A stretch of 64,000 nucleotides of DNA from Smittium mucronatum (lineage: Eukaryota; Kickxellomycota; Harpellomycetes; Harpellales; Legeriomycetaceae): NCBI GenBank assembly GCA_001953115.1, contig LSSL01000764.1, positions 24,154 through 88,153 of the forward strand, written 5' to 3'. The position numbers and the translations under genes were made by a program. The notes under the pieces were generated by a model, which saw nothing but the letters and a program-made list of their open reading frames with translations, ran no database searches and was not told the origin of the DNA. Shown piece by piece: positions 35,249 through 48,200 of the stretch (position 1 is its first letter; each line of letters begins with the position of its first letter).

Positions 35249-35581
35249 ATGGATGCTATTCTCGCCAGTACAGATTGCCCATTCAGCCCACACGCTGATC
35301 AAGACGCTGAAAATTCGTGAGCCAAAACCCCCTTATTATAAAACTATTATTAACTCAGACAAAAGCCTAAAACTCGATTAATAAACTGGGTGTGTCGGGT
35401 CGAGAAAAAGGACTCATTACAGCAGATATCGGCACCAGTCCGCATTTCACTATGTCTGCAAAAAATCTTGATGCTCAATAAACTTCGAGCTTTTTTTAAA
35501 GAAAGCTTTATGCTAAACCCAATTCGACAAGTAACTTTTTATGGGGTTTGTTTGGTCAGCATTTCCCGCAATGTTGAATAA
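35249..35581 (+). CDS. Possible small two-exon gene, weakly STN1-like
   Basis: Proposed exons 35249-35316 and 35359-35581, joined across a 42-nt intron (GTGAGC donor, TATTAACTCAG acceptor region), giving 96 residues. The second exon alone is an open frame of 74 codons. Near its end, LNPIRQVTFYGVCLVSI resembles the strand pattern at the start of the OB fold in STN1, a telomere-capping CST subunit (hallmark: hydrophobic residue, N-HPI-K/R, then V-x-hydrophobic-GxV). The frame stops where the family would continue into further strands, so the model is truncated, missing an exon, or wrong. The intron is shorter than any other in the window (57 nt or more). Treat as hypothetical. GC content and divergent placement from the epimerase support a real gene more than the similarity does. 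Confidence 0.3.
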
Positions 35582-35984
35582 GTTTAGCGGCGTTTTCCTT
35601 TTTATTTTTAGACTAATATTATTTTAAAATCGTAAATTCACATACAATATTTTTTCCAATAGCCCACTAAAAACAATAGCTATATTGTCAAACAGTAGCC
35701 ACTTAAATTAAGCAAATGGAAGCAGATTTAGAAACGTGTATTTTTATCAAATGAAAAAGGTAAATGTATTTTTTCTAGTGGTTGATATCTGTAAAATATT
35801 AAGAAATGAACTCTATTTATTCGTTTGAATTAAATTCACAAGCCAACCAAATCTGCACCATGGAGCAGCGTTTAAAATGCAGACTTAAACCTGCTTCTAC
35901 TACTAAGAGTTAAATACCTTGCTGTGGTTTAGGGGCTTAATGTTGTATTTTTCGAAGTACAATATACCAAAATTTCACACAGAT
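35582..35984. other. Intergenic, nothing recognised
   Basis: AT-rich spacer between the possible small gene and the second copy of the decayed dispersed repeat. GTAAATG and several AG dinucleotides could serve as splice sites for a longer version of the upstream gene, but no convincing exon was found. Confidence 0.5.
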
Positions 35985-36027
35985 TTGTACTGTTCTTGGT
36001 TGGGAGTAGTGGAGATAGCGCACAGCG

Positions 36028-36289
36028 ATTCGGAGGACAGCGATTCCAGAGGAGGACCATCTCGAAACAGAAGGAACCGATCGTTTAGCACAGCTGAGTC
36101 ATAGTCTAGTGCACAAGTCAAGCGTTTGGCAGTCAGACATATCTCAACGTCTAACACCTATTTGTAGAAAAGCCATGTCGATCAATCCCACGTTTGGGTA
36201 GGGGCCTAATTTTATTAATCCTGTTAGAAGCAGGCTCTGACTAGGAGCTCAATAGCTTCAATGAACTGTTGTTCATTGACAAAGAGCTT
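36028..36289 (+). repeat. 262-bp direct duplicate, left copy at gap edge
   Basis: Base-for-base identical to 36,544-36,805 when compared line by line. Ends exactly at the first N of the gap. Confidence 0.95.
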
Positions 36290-36543
36290 NNNNNNNNNNN
36301 NNNNNNNNNNNNNNNNNNNNNNNNNNNNNNNNNNNNNNNNNNNNNNNNNNNNNNNNNNNNNNNNNNNNNNNNNNNNNNNNNNNNNNNNNNNNNNNNNNNN
36401 NNNNNNNNNNNNNNNNNNNNNNNNNNNNNNNNNNNNNNNNNNNNNNNNNNNNNNNNNNNNNNNNNNNNNNNNNNNNNNNNNNNNNNNNNNNNNNNNNNNN
36501 NNNNNNNNNNNNNNNNNNNNNNNNNNNNNNNNNNNNNNNNNNN
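36290..36543. other. Assembly gap (254 N), probably spurious
   Basis: The gap is preceded by a 262-bp sequence and followed by the identical 262 bp. That is the pattern of two contigs overlapping at their ends but scaffolded without merging. The homologous repeat at 10.8-11.2 kb has the sequence once. Confidence 0.8.
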
Positions 36544-36805
36544 ATTCGGAGGACAGCGATTCCAGAGGAGGACCATCTCGAAACAGAAGGAACCGATCGT
36601 TTAGCACAGCTGAGTCATAGTCTAGTGCACAAGTCAAGCGTTTGGCAGTCAGACATATCTCAACGTCTAACACCTATTTGTAGAAAAGCCATGTCGATCA
36701 ATCCCACGTTTGGGTAGGGGCCTAATTTTATTAATCCTGTTAGAAGCAGGCTCTGACTAGGAGCTCAATAGCTTCAATGAACTGTTGTTCATTGACAAAG
36801 AGCTT
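36544..36805 (+). repeat. 262-bp direct duplicate, right copy at gap edge
   Basis: Starts exactly at the first base after the gap and is identical to 36,028-36,289. The sequence then continues uniquely. Confidence 0.95.
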
Positions 36806-38146
36806 AATTCATAACTTTTGATGATTCATTCATATATCTATGTGAATCAATTTCAGGGTATTATTTGGTGGTTGGTAGATTGCACCCACTCCCCGTAGGT
36901 ACGCAGCCGGTAGTCTGGCAGAGGAGCTTATTATAGTTAGGATAATAGTCTTTTTCTTTTTTTTATAGGATCACTGATTCGGAAAAAAAATCATTCCTAT
37001 AGTGGTGGATTTTTTTCTGATGAAACGGAATCGAGTATACATTGAAAATTTAGTAAGATATGTAAGAAGGCAATAAATAATGCATTTTTTATGAAAATTT
37101 AAAAATCAGATGCTGAACCTAATGCAATCTTTACTTCATATTTTTTTTAAAAAATAGTTCATAGTATTTATTAGTAAATTACTTGGTTCAACCCTTAAAA
37201 AAAAAAAATTGGAACCGTATAACAGTTTTTTTAAGTATTAAACAAAAAAATATTTATTTTCATCGTGTATCCATTCAATCTATACCACTTTTGAAAATCA
37301 TGGGAGCTATTCGTTGAAAAATGGTCTGAAACCCGCTAGTAAAACTTGATAATATATCATTCATAGCGAAGCTATTACTTATCCAATGCATATTGGCTCG
37401 AAGAATGATTCATCTTTGTACAAACTCAAATAATTCATAAGAAAGATTTAATCTTACTATAAAAACTAATATTTTAACTTTAATAGAAATAATTCGGTTG
37501 ATATATCTTCTTATTTGTTCAGATGATATAAAATATAAGTGAGCCACATCTATTCATTTAATAAAACCGAAATACGAATACTATAGTTTATATGAGAATC
37601 AGAATTATATTTGGAATAAGCTGATTGAATCAGAAAATTTCAGCTTTATACTAATTACTCGAAAAAAAATCCACTGAAAAAAATGGATCCAAGAATAGTG
37701 AAAGTTTTGAATTTCAAAAATTTTAACCTCTCGAGGAAAATTCCAGATTCCGAAAAAACATTAGCTAACAAAATTGATATTATTGGTTATCTGGATATAA
37801 TCTGCTAATGTAGAGATTTTGAAAAATATCGGAGGTTATCGAATGTATATCTTTATCTGTACAAATCTGGAAGGAATGGGCTTTTCGATATTCAGATATT
37901 AAATGTGATAAAAATAATTAATAAAAAAATATAGAAATAGAACCAAGTCTCAGAATTTAAAAATATTTATTATGTAAAGTGGATTCCATAAGAAATTGAA
38001 TTTATTTTACTTATATCTTTATTAAATTTCATTTAATAAAAATAGAAATAAAAAAGCAAAAGATAAATTTTTTAGATATTGTCTAATAGTATTTATTTTC
38101 ATCGAAATTTATAATCATATTATTCCTCCATTATTTTTATTCGGCA

Positions 38147-38208
38147 TGATGTTTTATTATCGTAGTGATGTTTTATTATCGTAGTGATGTTTTATTATCG
38201 TCGTGATG
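38147..38208. repeat. 19-bp minisatellite, about 3 units
   Basis: Three tandem units of TGATGTTTTATTATCGTAG, the third with one substitution (TCG for TAG), plus a partial fourth. Confidence 0.95.
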
Positions 38209-38866
38209 AATTATCAAAATGTTACATTATCGATATTATTTATCATAACCATCACGTATTATAATCAGAATCTATACTCATCATGTAAAATCTCTATTTT
38301 AATTAATCACTTTTATTGTTATATCATAATTATTTATTAAATAAGATCTACCATTTAAAATTTTAAATAAAATTAAACTTGTATTAAACTTTTTCCTAAA
38401 AATTGAAATTGATTGGCTTTTTTTATAAGGTTTTAATTAAAAATTAACGTTTTTTTTACTTTTATCAATTAATTTTACCATTCATTATATTTATTTTTTC
38501 TATAATTAAAAAACATATAGTTAGTAAATTCACAGCTTAGTTAAGTATACAAACTTAGCCACAAATTTTGGTTTTTATTCTAATTTTTATACCTTAATCA
38601 TGCATTTTTAACATGATAATGTTAATTCAGAGTGATTTTATGATTATATTACCATTAAAATCGATTATACGTTATTATTTCTTAATTAAGATACTTATTT
38701 TAATATTTAAAATTAAATGCCAACAATTTCAACGCACACATAAATATTTAACATAAGTGCTTACATATCTATCTTATAAAAAATCATCCTCTTCTTTTTA
38801 ATTACGGTATTAGGAAAGTTTCCTTCTATCTTATTCTTATGATCATTAAAATATTTGCCTTTATTA

Positions 38867-39124
38867 TTCTTTTTTAAGGCGAGGCGGTAATTTGGATTTT
38901 TTTATTGATGTATTTGTCGCCGTTAGCGACTTTTTTGGGCTAAGTTTCGGAAAATTATCCGTAAATTCAGACAATAAATCTCTAACTTTATTGTTTTATT
39001 TTTTAGGTACATTATTTTTACCTTTTAAATTTAATCAAGATAAGCGAAAAAAAATGATTATATATTTAATCTTTAAATTTTACGATAAAACTTTCTTGTC
39101 TTTTCCGCAAATGACATAATCTAA
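38867..39124 (-). pseudogene. Coding-like relic on the minus strand
   Basis: One minus-strand frame of 86 codons carries three internal stops (TAA, TGA, TAA) in its first half. The last 45 or so codons are open and include CCG, ACG, GCG and TCG codons rare elsewhere in the desert. They give a Lys/Ser/Thr/Pro-rich peptide (for example FPKLSPKKSLTATNTS) before two TAA. The opposite strand also has an open frame (38,892-39,119), so the strand is uncertain. No family recognised. Confidence 0.25.
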
Positions 39125-39545
39125 TTTACAAAATTAACAATGAAAAACTAAAATTATTTCCATAAATTATTAGAATAAATTGATTATTTTCCTTCGAGAA
39201 TCCAATTCAACTTAGGAATAGTTTTATTTAAGTGGTTTTTTTTATCATTAAATTGTAAAAATGTGTTTTTTACTTAAATTTACCAGTCAGTTCTCTACTT
39301 TTTTATGGCAATATGTAATTTTACTGCTTAAATTATTTCCAATTGATTACCTATTCTAAAATAAAAACTCCCAAGCTCTCTAGTTTTATTGGTCCATAAA
39401 TTTTATGGACTAGAGAAAATAGAAATGCTTCAAGTACTGAAAACCGTTTAAATATATTTCAAAATGCTACAAGTAATTTCTTTATGAGTCAGTTTAATTT
39501 AAATTGATATAAAAATTATCTCAAAATACACCTTAATTACCAAAC

Positions 39546-39566
39546 ATATATATATATATATATATA
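39546..39566. repeat. (AT)n microsatellite
   Basis: Uninterrupted AT dinucleotide run of 21 bases. Confidence 0.95.
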
Positions 39567-42500
39567 CCAATTTGGCCAATAAAATAAGAAAAAATTTTCT
39601 TTTCTTTTAAAAAAATATATGTATATATTAGCGTATTATTTTTCGATAGAATGCCATGTGATTTTTAAATTAAAAAATCAAAAACACGAATAATAGCATT
39701 ATTGATATTTTTTTTAATTTTAATATTGAATTTCGCATTTTTATTACTTGGTAGTGGGTCTATCGCACTAACTTAAACTAATAAAAAAGATTTAAAGATA
39801 AAAAATAAATAGTTGGGTACAAAATCGGGCAATAAAAACGATTTTCACTTGATAAAATTGTTTAGAATAATAGAAAAAAAATTTTAATATTTTTTTATTG
39901 CGTATAATTAATAATATTTGATTATATTAGAAAAATCACCTTTAAAAACATATATTAATATCCCAAATAAATTTATAAATTAAAATTAAATATTACCAAT
40001 GTATTTTTAGATCTAATTGATGGTAAAAAGATGAAAATGAACCTAAATCTTATTTCCTGTTTATATATCTTTTTATTTGTGTTTTTTAAAACTTCTAAAA
40101 GTATTTTTAAAATTTCTCTTTCACCCCTTCTTCCCGCTTCCCTCTTCTCGGTTTCTGCTTCGGGTTTTCATATTATAACACATAAAATTATGAGAAGATA
40201 TAAAGCTAAAAATGTAGAAAGATTTTTAAAATACAAATTTTAAAAATTGATTCTATTATTCCAATTTAACTAGCTTAACTTACTTTTATTTTTTAGGTAT
40301 AATTTTCAAATAAATATTTAATTAAAACGGTTTATAATTAATTCTTAGGAGAAAAAAAAAGTATTTTGGAAACTCGGAATGTGGTTTAATTTATCTTCTA
40401 TATATATATATCCCTATTTTATATAATTTCAGATCTATTGAATGTATATTAAAAGGGTATTTTTAATCTAAAATACATATTCTTTTATAAAACAATCCTA
40501 ACTTCAATATTTCAAAATTTATATTTATTTCTAAATAAATTATGAAATAAATGCTTTAAAAAAATTAAAATGTTTTTTTTTTATATTATCTGTGTTGTGA
40601 AAAAAAATCTCCATTTTTTTATTACCCCTCCTAGTATCTTTTTCAATAAAAAATTAAGATTTATAACTGCAGAAAATCCACTAATTTTCAAAAAATGAAA
40701 CGTATGGTATAATATGTATATTTTGTAAATCTTAAACAAAAGCAGAAATTTTCATTTCATTTTACAATATTTATTCATAAAATCGGTTAAAAAAAATACC
40801 TCTGTGATTATCTTCATACTCCATAAAGCTGAATGAATCTCTTTTAATATATTTTTTGTGGATTAATTGAATCCTGTAACAAGTTATAGATGAAACTGAA
40901 TCTATTTAATCCGACCTATTCATCGATTGAAATCTTATAAAAAATCTCTGATGTTTCATCATTGATAAAATGTATTTTTTCGTAGTTTTTATCAATAATT
41001 ATGGGATTTTCACCTCCAATTATTACATCTTTTTTTATGAGTTTACTCAAGTCTATATATCCAGTCAATTTTTTCTTTTTTCAATCCAATTATAACTTTT
41101 TTGTAGTTAAGTTGAATCTCTTGAGAAAATTTCAGGTAAATGTGCTAAATAAATATCAAAATTCAAACAGGTTATAGCTAATTCGAAAATTGTTCATATA
41201 AAAGTAACCATAGATCTGATTAAAGTCTCTAATATTTGAAATTTTAGACATTTTTTTTAAAACTCTCTAAAGTTCTCTTCTGCTACGGTAAATTCACAAG
41301 AATTCTATGTAAGATAAAAATCTTCTCATTCCTGAATTAAAATATAAAATTTTACTCACTAATTTTTTATTAGCGTGGGCCCAATAGTGCTTTTTGGTGA
41401 AAAAAGAGCACATTTTTTTTATATCGGGCTTGTTATTGATGGAAACTAATCTGAAAATAAGCTCAATTTATTGGGAGAAAATCCTTCGGATTCTATTTAT
41501 TTACGGATAATATATAAAAACCCTAAATTATGTTTCAAAAGGTTTTTTTGATACAATAGATACCCCTATCAGTATGGGAATTCTGTTCTTATCACTTACT
41601 TCAGCAAATGTTACAGAATTATCGATTCCAATGAATATATTGCATCGATGTGAATATTTTTTGAAAATTTTACTAGGTTAAAAAGAAATTTCGTGTAATA
41701 GAGATCTTTTTAAACCTATTATTTGATAAGTAAAAAAATTATAAAAACCCGAATCAATCTTATAATTAAAAACTTATGCTATCCTATGATATCAGTATGT
41801 TTATTTGGGTACAAATTTATCGATTTTTTTTTCATAGTCTTTTTTGCCTACATAAAATTTCTAGGTATCATATGAATTTTTTTATTTGCAATTATAAAAC
41901 CTTTCAACATCAAATACTGTTTGTTTTTCCACGTTATATTTACCCACTTATCGTTTAATTTGATTATAAAACTCTTCTATTTCTTCTCTAATAGTAATTA
42001 AATTCATTGTTGTAATGTTTATTAGTAATAAAATTTATTTATTCCTATGTTTTATTCATCCACTATTATAATAGGAGTAAAAAAAAGATTTTTTTTATTT
42101 TTGCAACAGAAAATTTTTTGAGGATAGTATTTTAGTTCTCTCATTTAGATTCTTTATTTCGAGGAAAAAAAAATAAATTTTCGGCAACTTAGGTGAAATA
42201 TAAGATATCACAATAAATTTCAGCATTTTTTACAATAAAAACCTCTTATTCCTAAATATTTAGAAAAATCTTGGGTAAAGGCTTTGTATTATATGAAATT
42301 CTCGAATTAAAAAGAAAAAAATTTTTTTTTGCTATTTTTGAAATATTCATATGTATCTATATAACAAAGGGGAACTAAAAATGTTTATTTATTCATATTT
42401 TATCCAATATTCTAAAACTAAATAAGTTATTCCAAAATAGAAAAAAAAATTTTTTTGTGTTTTTCTACATAATTTTTTTTTATAAGAATTGATCTATTTT

Positions 42501-44820
42501 TTTGAGTCTTTATCTGATTATTTATTAATCATGGTCTTATTTATATACGCAAAAAATAACTCACAGCTCAAATTATCAAGATTAATATCATTTTATTTCA
42601 TTTTTTAATTTTCAAAAACGAAAAATACTTGGAAAAATTGTAAACTAAAATTATTTTATATATCGTGAATGATAAAAAAAGCAATTAATTTTTTTTATAT
42701 TTCTACTATTTTTTTAAATATTTGTATAAATCAATATAGAATTTATATATATGGTTGAATATATATTCTTTCTAAGCTACAAATAATAAAACAAGAAAGT
42801 GATGTTTAATATAACTTCAGATATAATTTTAAATATTGATAAGTATAAATAAACGAAAAAACTTTATGAGTTATAATTCTATATACCCTCCAGCTCAATA
42901 AAAGCAGAATAATTTACTGAAATTTATATTAATCATTCATATATTTTCAATATATTATCCCGAATAAAAGATTTTATATTTATTTGATGCAATTTTATGC
43001 AGAAATATTATTGAAATTTACTAGCTATTGAAAAGATTTTTAAAAAGGTAGAAATAAAAAGAGGAAAAAAAATTCAAATTCTTCCAAAGTAAAAATCTCT
43101 AATTTTTATAATTAATTAATAAATTATTTTAAATGTGAGAAGGTATATCTAAATTATGTATATATTGGGTCCATTTGCTTGAAAATTAGTAAATTCAACT
43201 GCTGATGATATCCATGATACTTGTACAATTCTCTAAATTTTCCAAATTAAAAAGGGTCCCGGTTATAACAAACTATGATTTTCGTAACACTAATAATTCG
43301 TTTTGGTCACTAACACACATCATTTTTTACAAATAAGTCTTCATATATTTTTCATTGCGTAAAACCATTATATTTAGGAAAAATCACCTCCATTGCGTTA
43401 AAAGAGAAATAGAGGTGATTAAAACTGAAAAAAAGTGTTACTTCTTCCTGTTTTAATGGATTTTATTCGTTATTTTTACATTAAAAAAAGATTTAGATCA
43501 TATATCGGGGGGTTAAAATAACATCTTTACGATCCTATATTTGAATAAAAATCTAGATATTAAGGCTGATTTTCCATAATTTAGGATAAAGAATATTTAG
43601 CTCTGGAAAAAAAAGTTTAGTGGAAATTCTAAAAAAAATAATATAAAGTTAACTTGAGTTTAAACAGCATATAATACTTCAAATTTAAACAAAATTTAAT
43701 AATAAAAAAATCAAATCATTTAATTGAGATAATCAAATTAAAATTAACGAGAAGGATATTTTTAAAAAAGTTTTTGATGATCTTATGAAAGTTTTTAATT
43801 CAATTTGGAGGCTTATATGTTAATATTTGACAACATAAAATACTCGTAGGTATTTTCATGAGGATTTTTATTCAATCAAAAATTAATTTTATATATTTTT
43901 TTTAACTATGTTTAATTGGGAAAATAAATTCTACCAATAAATTACATTTCTCAGAAACTTTTTAAATTTCAGGATAATCTACTTACTTGGATTCATACTC
44001 CTATTTTATTTTTTTTAAAAAAATCCCGAATTTTCGTAATATATTCTATTTAAACTAATTTTTATAAAAAAATCAAGCCGTTATATGACTAATTCAAAGC
44101 TTTTTTATTCTATTTTTTTAAAAATTTATTTTATTCGGTAATTTTTGAAAATCGAAATTCGCTGTTCTAAAATCAAATTAAACAAACTCAAATTCATGTC
44201 TAATAATTAGACAAATAATAACCAAATATTAATCTTTCTGTTCACAGATCTTGATTATTTTTATTGTATAAATATCTATATTATGAGATAGGTTTTAAAT
44301 TATATTTGCTTGTTAATTAATTAAAATTTTATTCTTTCATTGAAAATTTAATCGAATTTTAAATGTAAAAATAATAAATTTAATTATTTTAAACTTACTA
44401 TGGAGGGGGGAAATCCTTCTCAATCGATTTAGGTTATACCGAAACCAATACTAAAAGTAAAATAATACAAATAAGTGTCAATATTATTTTGAAAAGAAGT
44501 ATTTTAAAATTACATATCTTTCAATTGATATTTTTTTGGACTTAAGAAAGCTATCATTCGCAAAATAATCCATTTATATTACAAATATATTGATATAAAT
44601 GGAACCAATATAATTATTGGTTTTATTCCAGATAAAAAAAAGAATAAAAATAAAAATTGTATTAAATAATGTTTTTTCTTGTATTGTTTGTTTTTTGTAT
44701 AAGATTTTTTTCAGAAAATTTTTTCTTTTTTTTTAAAGGGAATTTATTTATAGTATATATATACTAGAAGAAGTAAAATAAAAATACAAGGAAAGGAAAG
44801 GAAAAAATAATTAATAAATT

Positions 44821-44885
44821 TTATCCCACTCCCATCTGTCGCTCTAGCGGCTCCGTACCCACTGGGCATTGGTTCAAGGGTGATT
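44821..44885. other. GC-rich islet inside the desert
   Basis: About 65 bases with more than half G+C amid sequence near 20% GC. It includes an inverted repeat around CGCTCTAGCG. On the minus strand it is part of a 78-codon open frame and reads PSGYGAARATDGSGI. I cannot assign it to a protein or RNA family. It could be a fragment of an inserted sequence, a structured RNA, or foreign sequence. Confidence 0.4.
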
Positions 44886-45180
44886 TTTTCAAGAAAAGAT
44901 ATTCTTTTCATCAAATTAATTTTTTTATTTAAAAAAAAGTTTATGTAAGTCATTTTTATGAAAATTTTCCACGCTTTCAAAATTTTAATTTTACAAAGAT
45001 GGGCTATATGAGGCCATTTTATAGACTTTTTTAAAAAAGTTTTCAGGTGTTAAATTTTACATAGTTATATATTTATAATACATTTTATAGTTTAAGCGAA
45101 TCGAAATATCTGTATATAATTTGGGAAATTTGTTTAATAGTGATTTTATTGCCTAAAAGTGTATCATGTTTATTTTTTTA

Positions 45181-45207
45181 ACACACACACACATATATAT
45201 ATATATT
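45181..45207. repeat. (AC)n(AT)n compound microsatellite
   Basis: About six AC units followed directly by about seven AT units. Confidence 0.95.
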
Positions 45208-48200
45208 CAAATTAATCTTATCTTTAATTTATTAACAATAATATTAATTAGTTTTAGATCTTTTTTTACTTATAAAATATAAAATTATTATATTAAATGT
45301 GATTATTATTCAGTATATTAATTTTAAAAAAATAATTTTATTTAGCATTTATTTATTTTTAATGTCTGAAATAAGTGATATATTATGTGTGTTATCTTTG
45401 TTTTAAAAGGGAACATTTAAACCTAAAGGCTTTTTTTTCTTTTTCATAAATTACTAACATGAAAAAAGTTGAATGTAACTTAGCGAATTTTTTTTTTTGG
45501 TTTAAAAATAAAAGATTAGACTTTATAAATGATTTTTTCATTGATTCAGGAATAAAGAAGTCGTTTTTTTTTTTTTTTACAAAATGATTTAATGGGTTTT
45601 AATATATAGAATATCATGGTGACTTTGAGAATGTGAATATATTCTTACCGAAAGCTTCCGTTATAACTTCGTACTTAAATAACTTTAATATTTCTTGAGA
45701 AATCTCATTTTATTTAGCCATATTAAATTTGTGAGTGTAAAAGGTTTCTAACTATCGATCATTATCTTTATTAGTTCTATGAAATCAGTCATAATATATA
45801 TCCCAATATTAATATTTATCCTTTGTTATTATATCAAATATTTTTAAAGAATTATTATTTCAAGCAAAGAAAATATCAAAAATAACATTCAAATTAGATC
45901 AATCATTAAAGTATAGTTCGCTTGTTATAATTGCTATTTTTTGGATTTTTTTTATTTCCAACAATTCTAAATTCTTTATAATTATAATTTAATGCTTGAT
46001 TTCGAGTTTTTATTTATGATATATAATCGATTTTTAAATTATCTCTATATTTATTATCGAATTAACTTAGTTTATAATCGATTTTTTTTTAAATAATTAT
46101 ACCGAAAACTTTCCCTTTTTTCATTGATCTAAAACCAATTATTTAATTTTTTTCATGCCTTCGCAGAGTCTCACATCAAATATTTCGCCACTCAAACGCT
46201 CAATTTTTTTAAAAATCATTTCTAAAAGTTTTGAAAACACAAAGATATGACTTATAACTATTTTTTTGGATCGAAAAATTGAAATTTTAATAATTTTGGA
46301 GTAAAAATGTAAAAAAAGGTACTAATTAGGTATTATATCATATTAATACCTTAAATTTAGAATCAATTTTTTTTTTAAAAAAAAAATTGAACTTTGAGCA
46401 TGGACTTTTAGGCGATTTGGAAGCCATAATGTAAGTTAAAGTATTTTTTTGAATATAAAAATTGGTTAATTGTGCCTCTTACTTGTTTATTAATTCAGAT
46501 AAATTTTGGAAAGATTCCTTGAAGTTTTCGGTGGACATTTAATTTTTTACCACATAGTTGAATCTGGAATTGTTGATTGCGGAATATATATACATAACTA
46601 ATACTACATCTTCCAAATCAAATTTCATTTTAATTATTTTTGGTTTGTATCACGTATTGCGGAATTTTTTTGCGCTTTCTTTATTGAAAACGAAAATTAA
46701 ACAAAAAAATGAGTCCAAAAGTTAGCTGAATAAAATTTAGTTATTTATGCCAATTTCTTATTTTTTTTCTAACTGTATGACATTCTGAAAAAAATTATTT
46801 TGATAATGGCAGAAATTAAATACTGAATGCCTATTTTAGCTTGAATTTTTGAGAAAAAAAACTCTCCATTAAATAAAATTTTTATTTTACTGCGATTCAT
46901 AAATTGGAATCCAAATTTTGGGAATAGGAGCACCATTTTAAATATTATATCAATTTTTAAAAATAAGATGATAAATGTATAAAAAACTTGGACCTTTTTT
47001 GATTTAATAGATTTAAATACTATAAATATCATTTAAAAAATTGTTAATATTTCTAAAAAACCCCCCAATTTTTTTGGCATGTCTTTTTATCATAGAAAAA
47101 AATAATTTTGATAAAAAAAAAGTTTGGTACTTTTTGATTATTTGCTAATTTTTCAGAAAAAAAAAATTATACAGTTTCATTTCATTTTTAGTGCTAATAG
47201 GTTTTTTTCTCAAAATTTACCCAGTAAAACTGTTTTAAAGAAAAAAAATTAAAAAAAAACTTGTATTATTCGGGGAACAGCTTGGTTTTTTTAGTCAACA
47301 ATAATTTAAATGAGCTGGATTATGCCAATTTTTTCTGTAAAAAAATATATAAACTTGTATAAAAATAATGATACTTGGAGAAAAATATGTTTTTTCAAAG
47401 ACTAACCTCTATTCACACAGCTCTAAAGACATTGATTTTAATTAAATTTTATTCATATAAAGGCTGTATTTAATCATTATATAAACATTTTTTGCACTTT
47501 TTTAACAAGAAAAATAATGTAAAACTTATTTTTAAATAAAAAATTTAGACCAATTTATTCAGATACTGCACAGAATAAAAAACACTACTTTTCAACTAAT
47601 ATTTATATATATAGTTAAATATTTGTGTTTGAAATATACCCAAAAGATAGTTTTAATTTCAAAAAAATTCAAGTTTTTTTATTATAAGTTGGGTGGTTAA
47701 TTTTAATTTATGATTTTTTAGTTATAATTAATACATTTAAGATTTTTATAAATTATTAGAATATAAATCCAAATCCAGATATAATTTTTTCCTACATTTA
47801 TACCAGTAAAAATACACTTAAACATCTCAAAAACAATAATTATTACTTTCGATAGACAATTTTTCTTTTATATTTCAAAAAAATAGTTTAAATCATCTTT
47901 TTTTATTTTTTGGGCTTATTTATAGAATCGAAAATCACATATTTTTTAGACCTAAAAACTTTAAATAAAACTAAAAATAAGAAAATTGGTTTTCAGAATT
48001 TCATTTTATTGTTTTCAAGAACAAATTATGTGAGTATTTGGATGATTTAAATAAGATTTTTAGAGTAAATTTAAACTTAAACTATAAAAAGGTATCTGGT
48101 TGGGTCCTATAATTATATCTATGTCAAAAATCGGGTTTTAATTTTTCCCTCGTAAAAATAACGTGCTCCAAACAGAATCAGAAAGATTTTCTAAAAAAGA

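Larger units (their letters stand above)
35985..36927 (-). repeat. Decayed dispersed repeat, copy 2 (contains an assembly gap)
   Basis: Minus-strand counterpart of 10,818-11,221. Sequence similarity runs from GGTGCAATCTAC (about 36,875) down to CCCAACCAAGAA (about 35,990). With the duplicated 262-bp unit and the gap counted once, this copy measures about 426 bp against about 400 bp in copy 1. It holds a short minus-strand frame (36,157-35,975) with LFRDG and SLSSESL, parallel to copy 1, preceded by a stop and broken relative to copy 1. A remnant of an unidentified coding repeat. Confidence 0.65.

Noticed and set aside
36224..36673. Open frames running through the N gap (also at 11,616-12,251 and 53,222-53,887)
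   Set aside because: Their length comes from Ns; the real bases at the edges are repeats or homopolymers.
44840..44885. The GC islet as a tRNA gene (GGTTCAAGG resembles a B box)
   Set aside because: No cloverleaf could be folded and no A box is present at the right distance.
46769..47032. 87-codon minus-strand frame
   Set aside because: Dominated by Phe, Ile and Lys as expected from AT-rich noise; no motif. It could be a relic, but I cannot support it.
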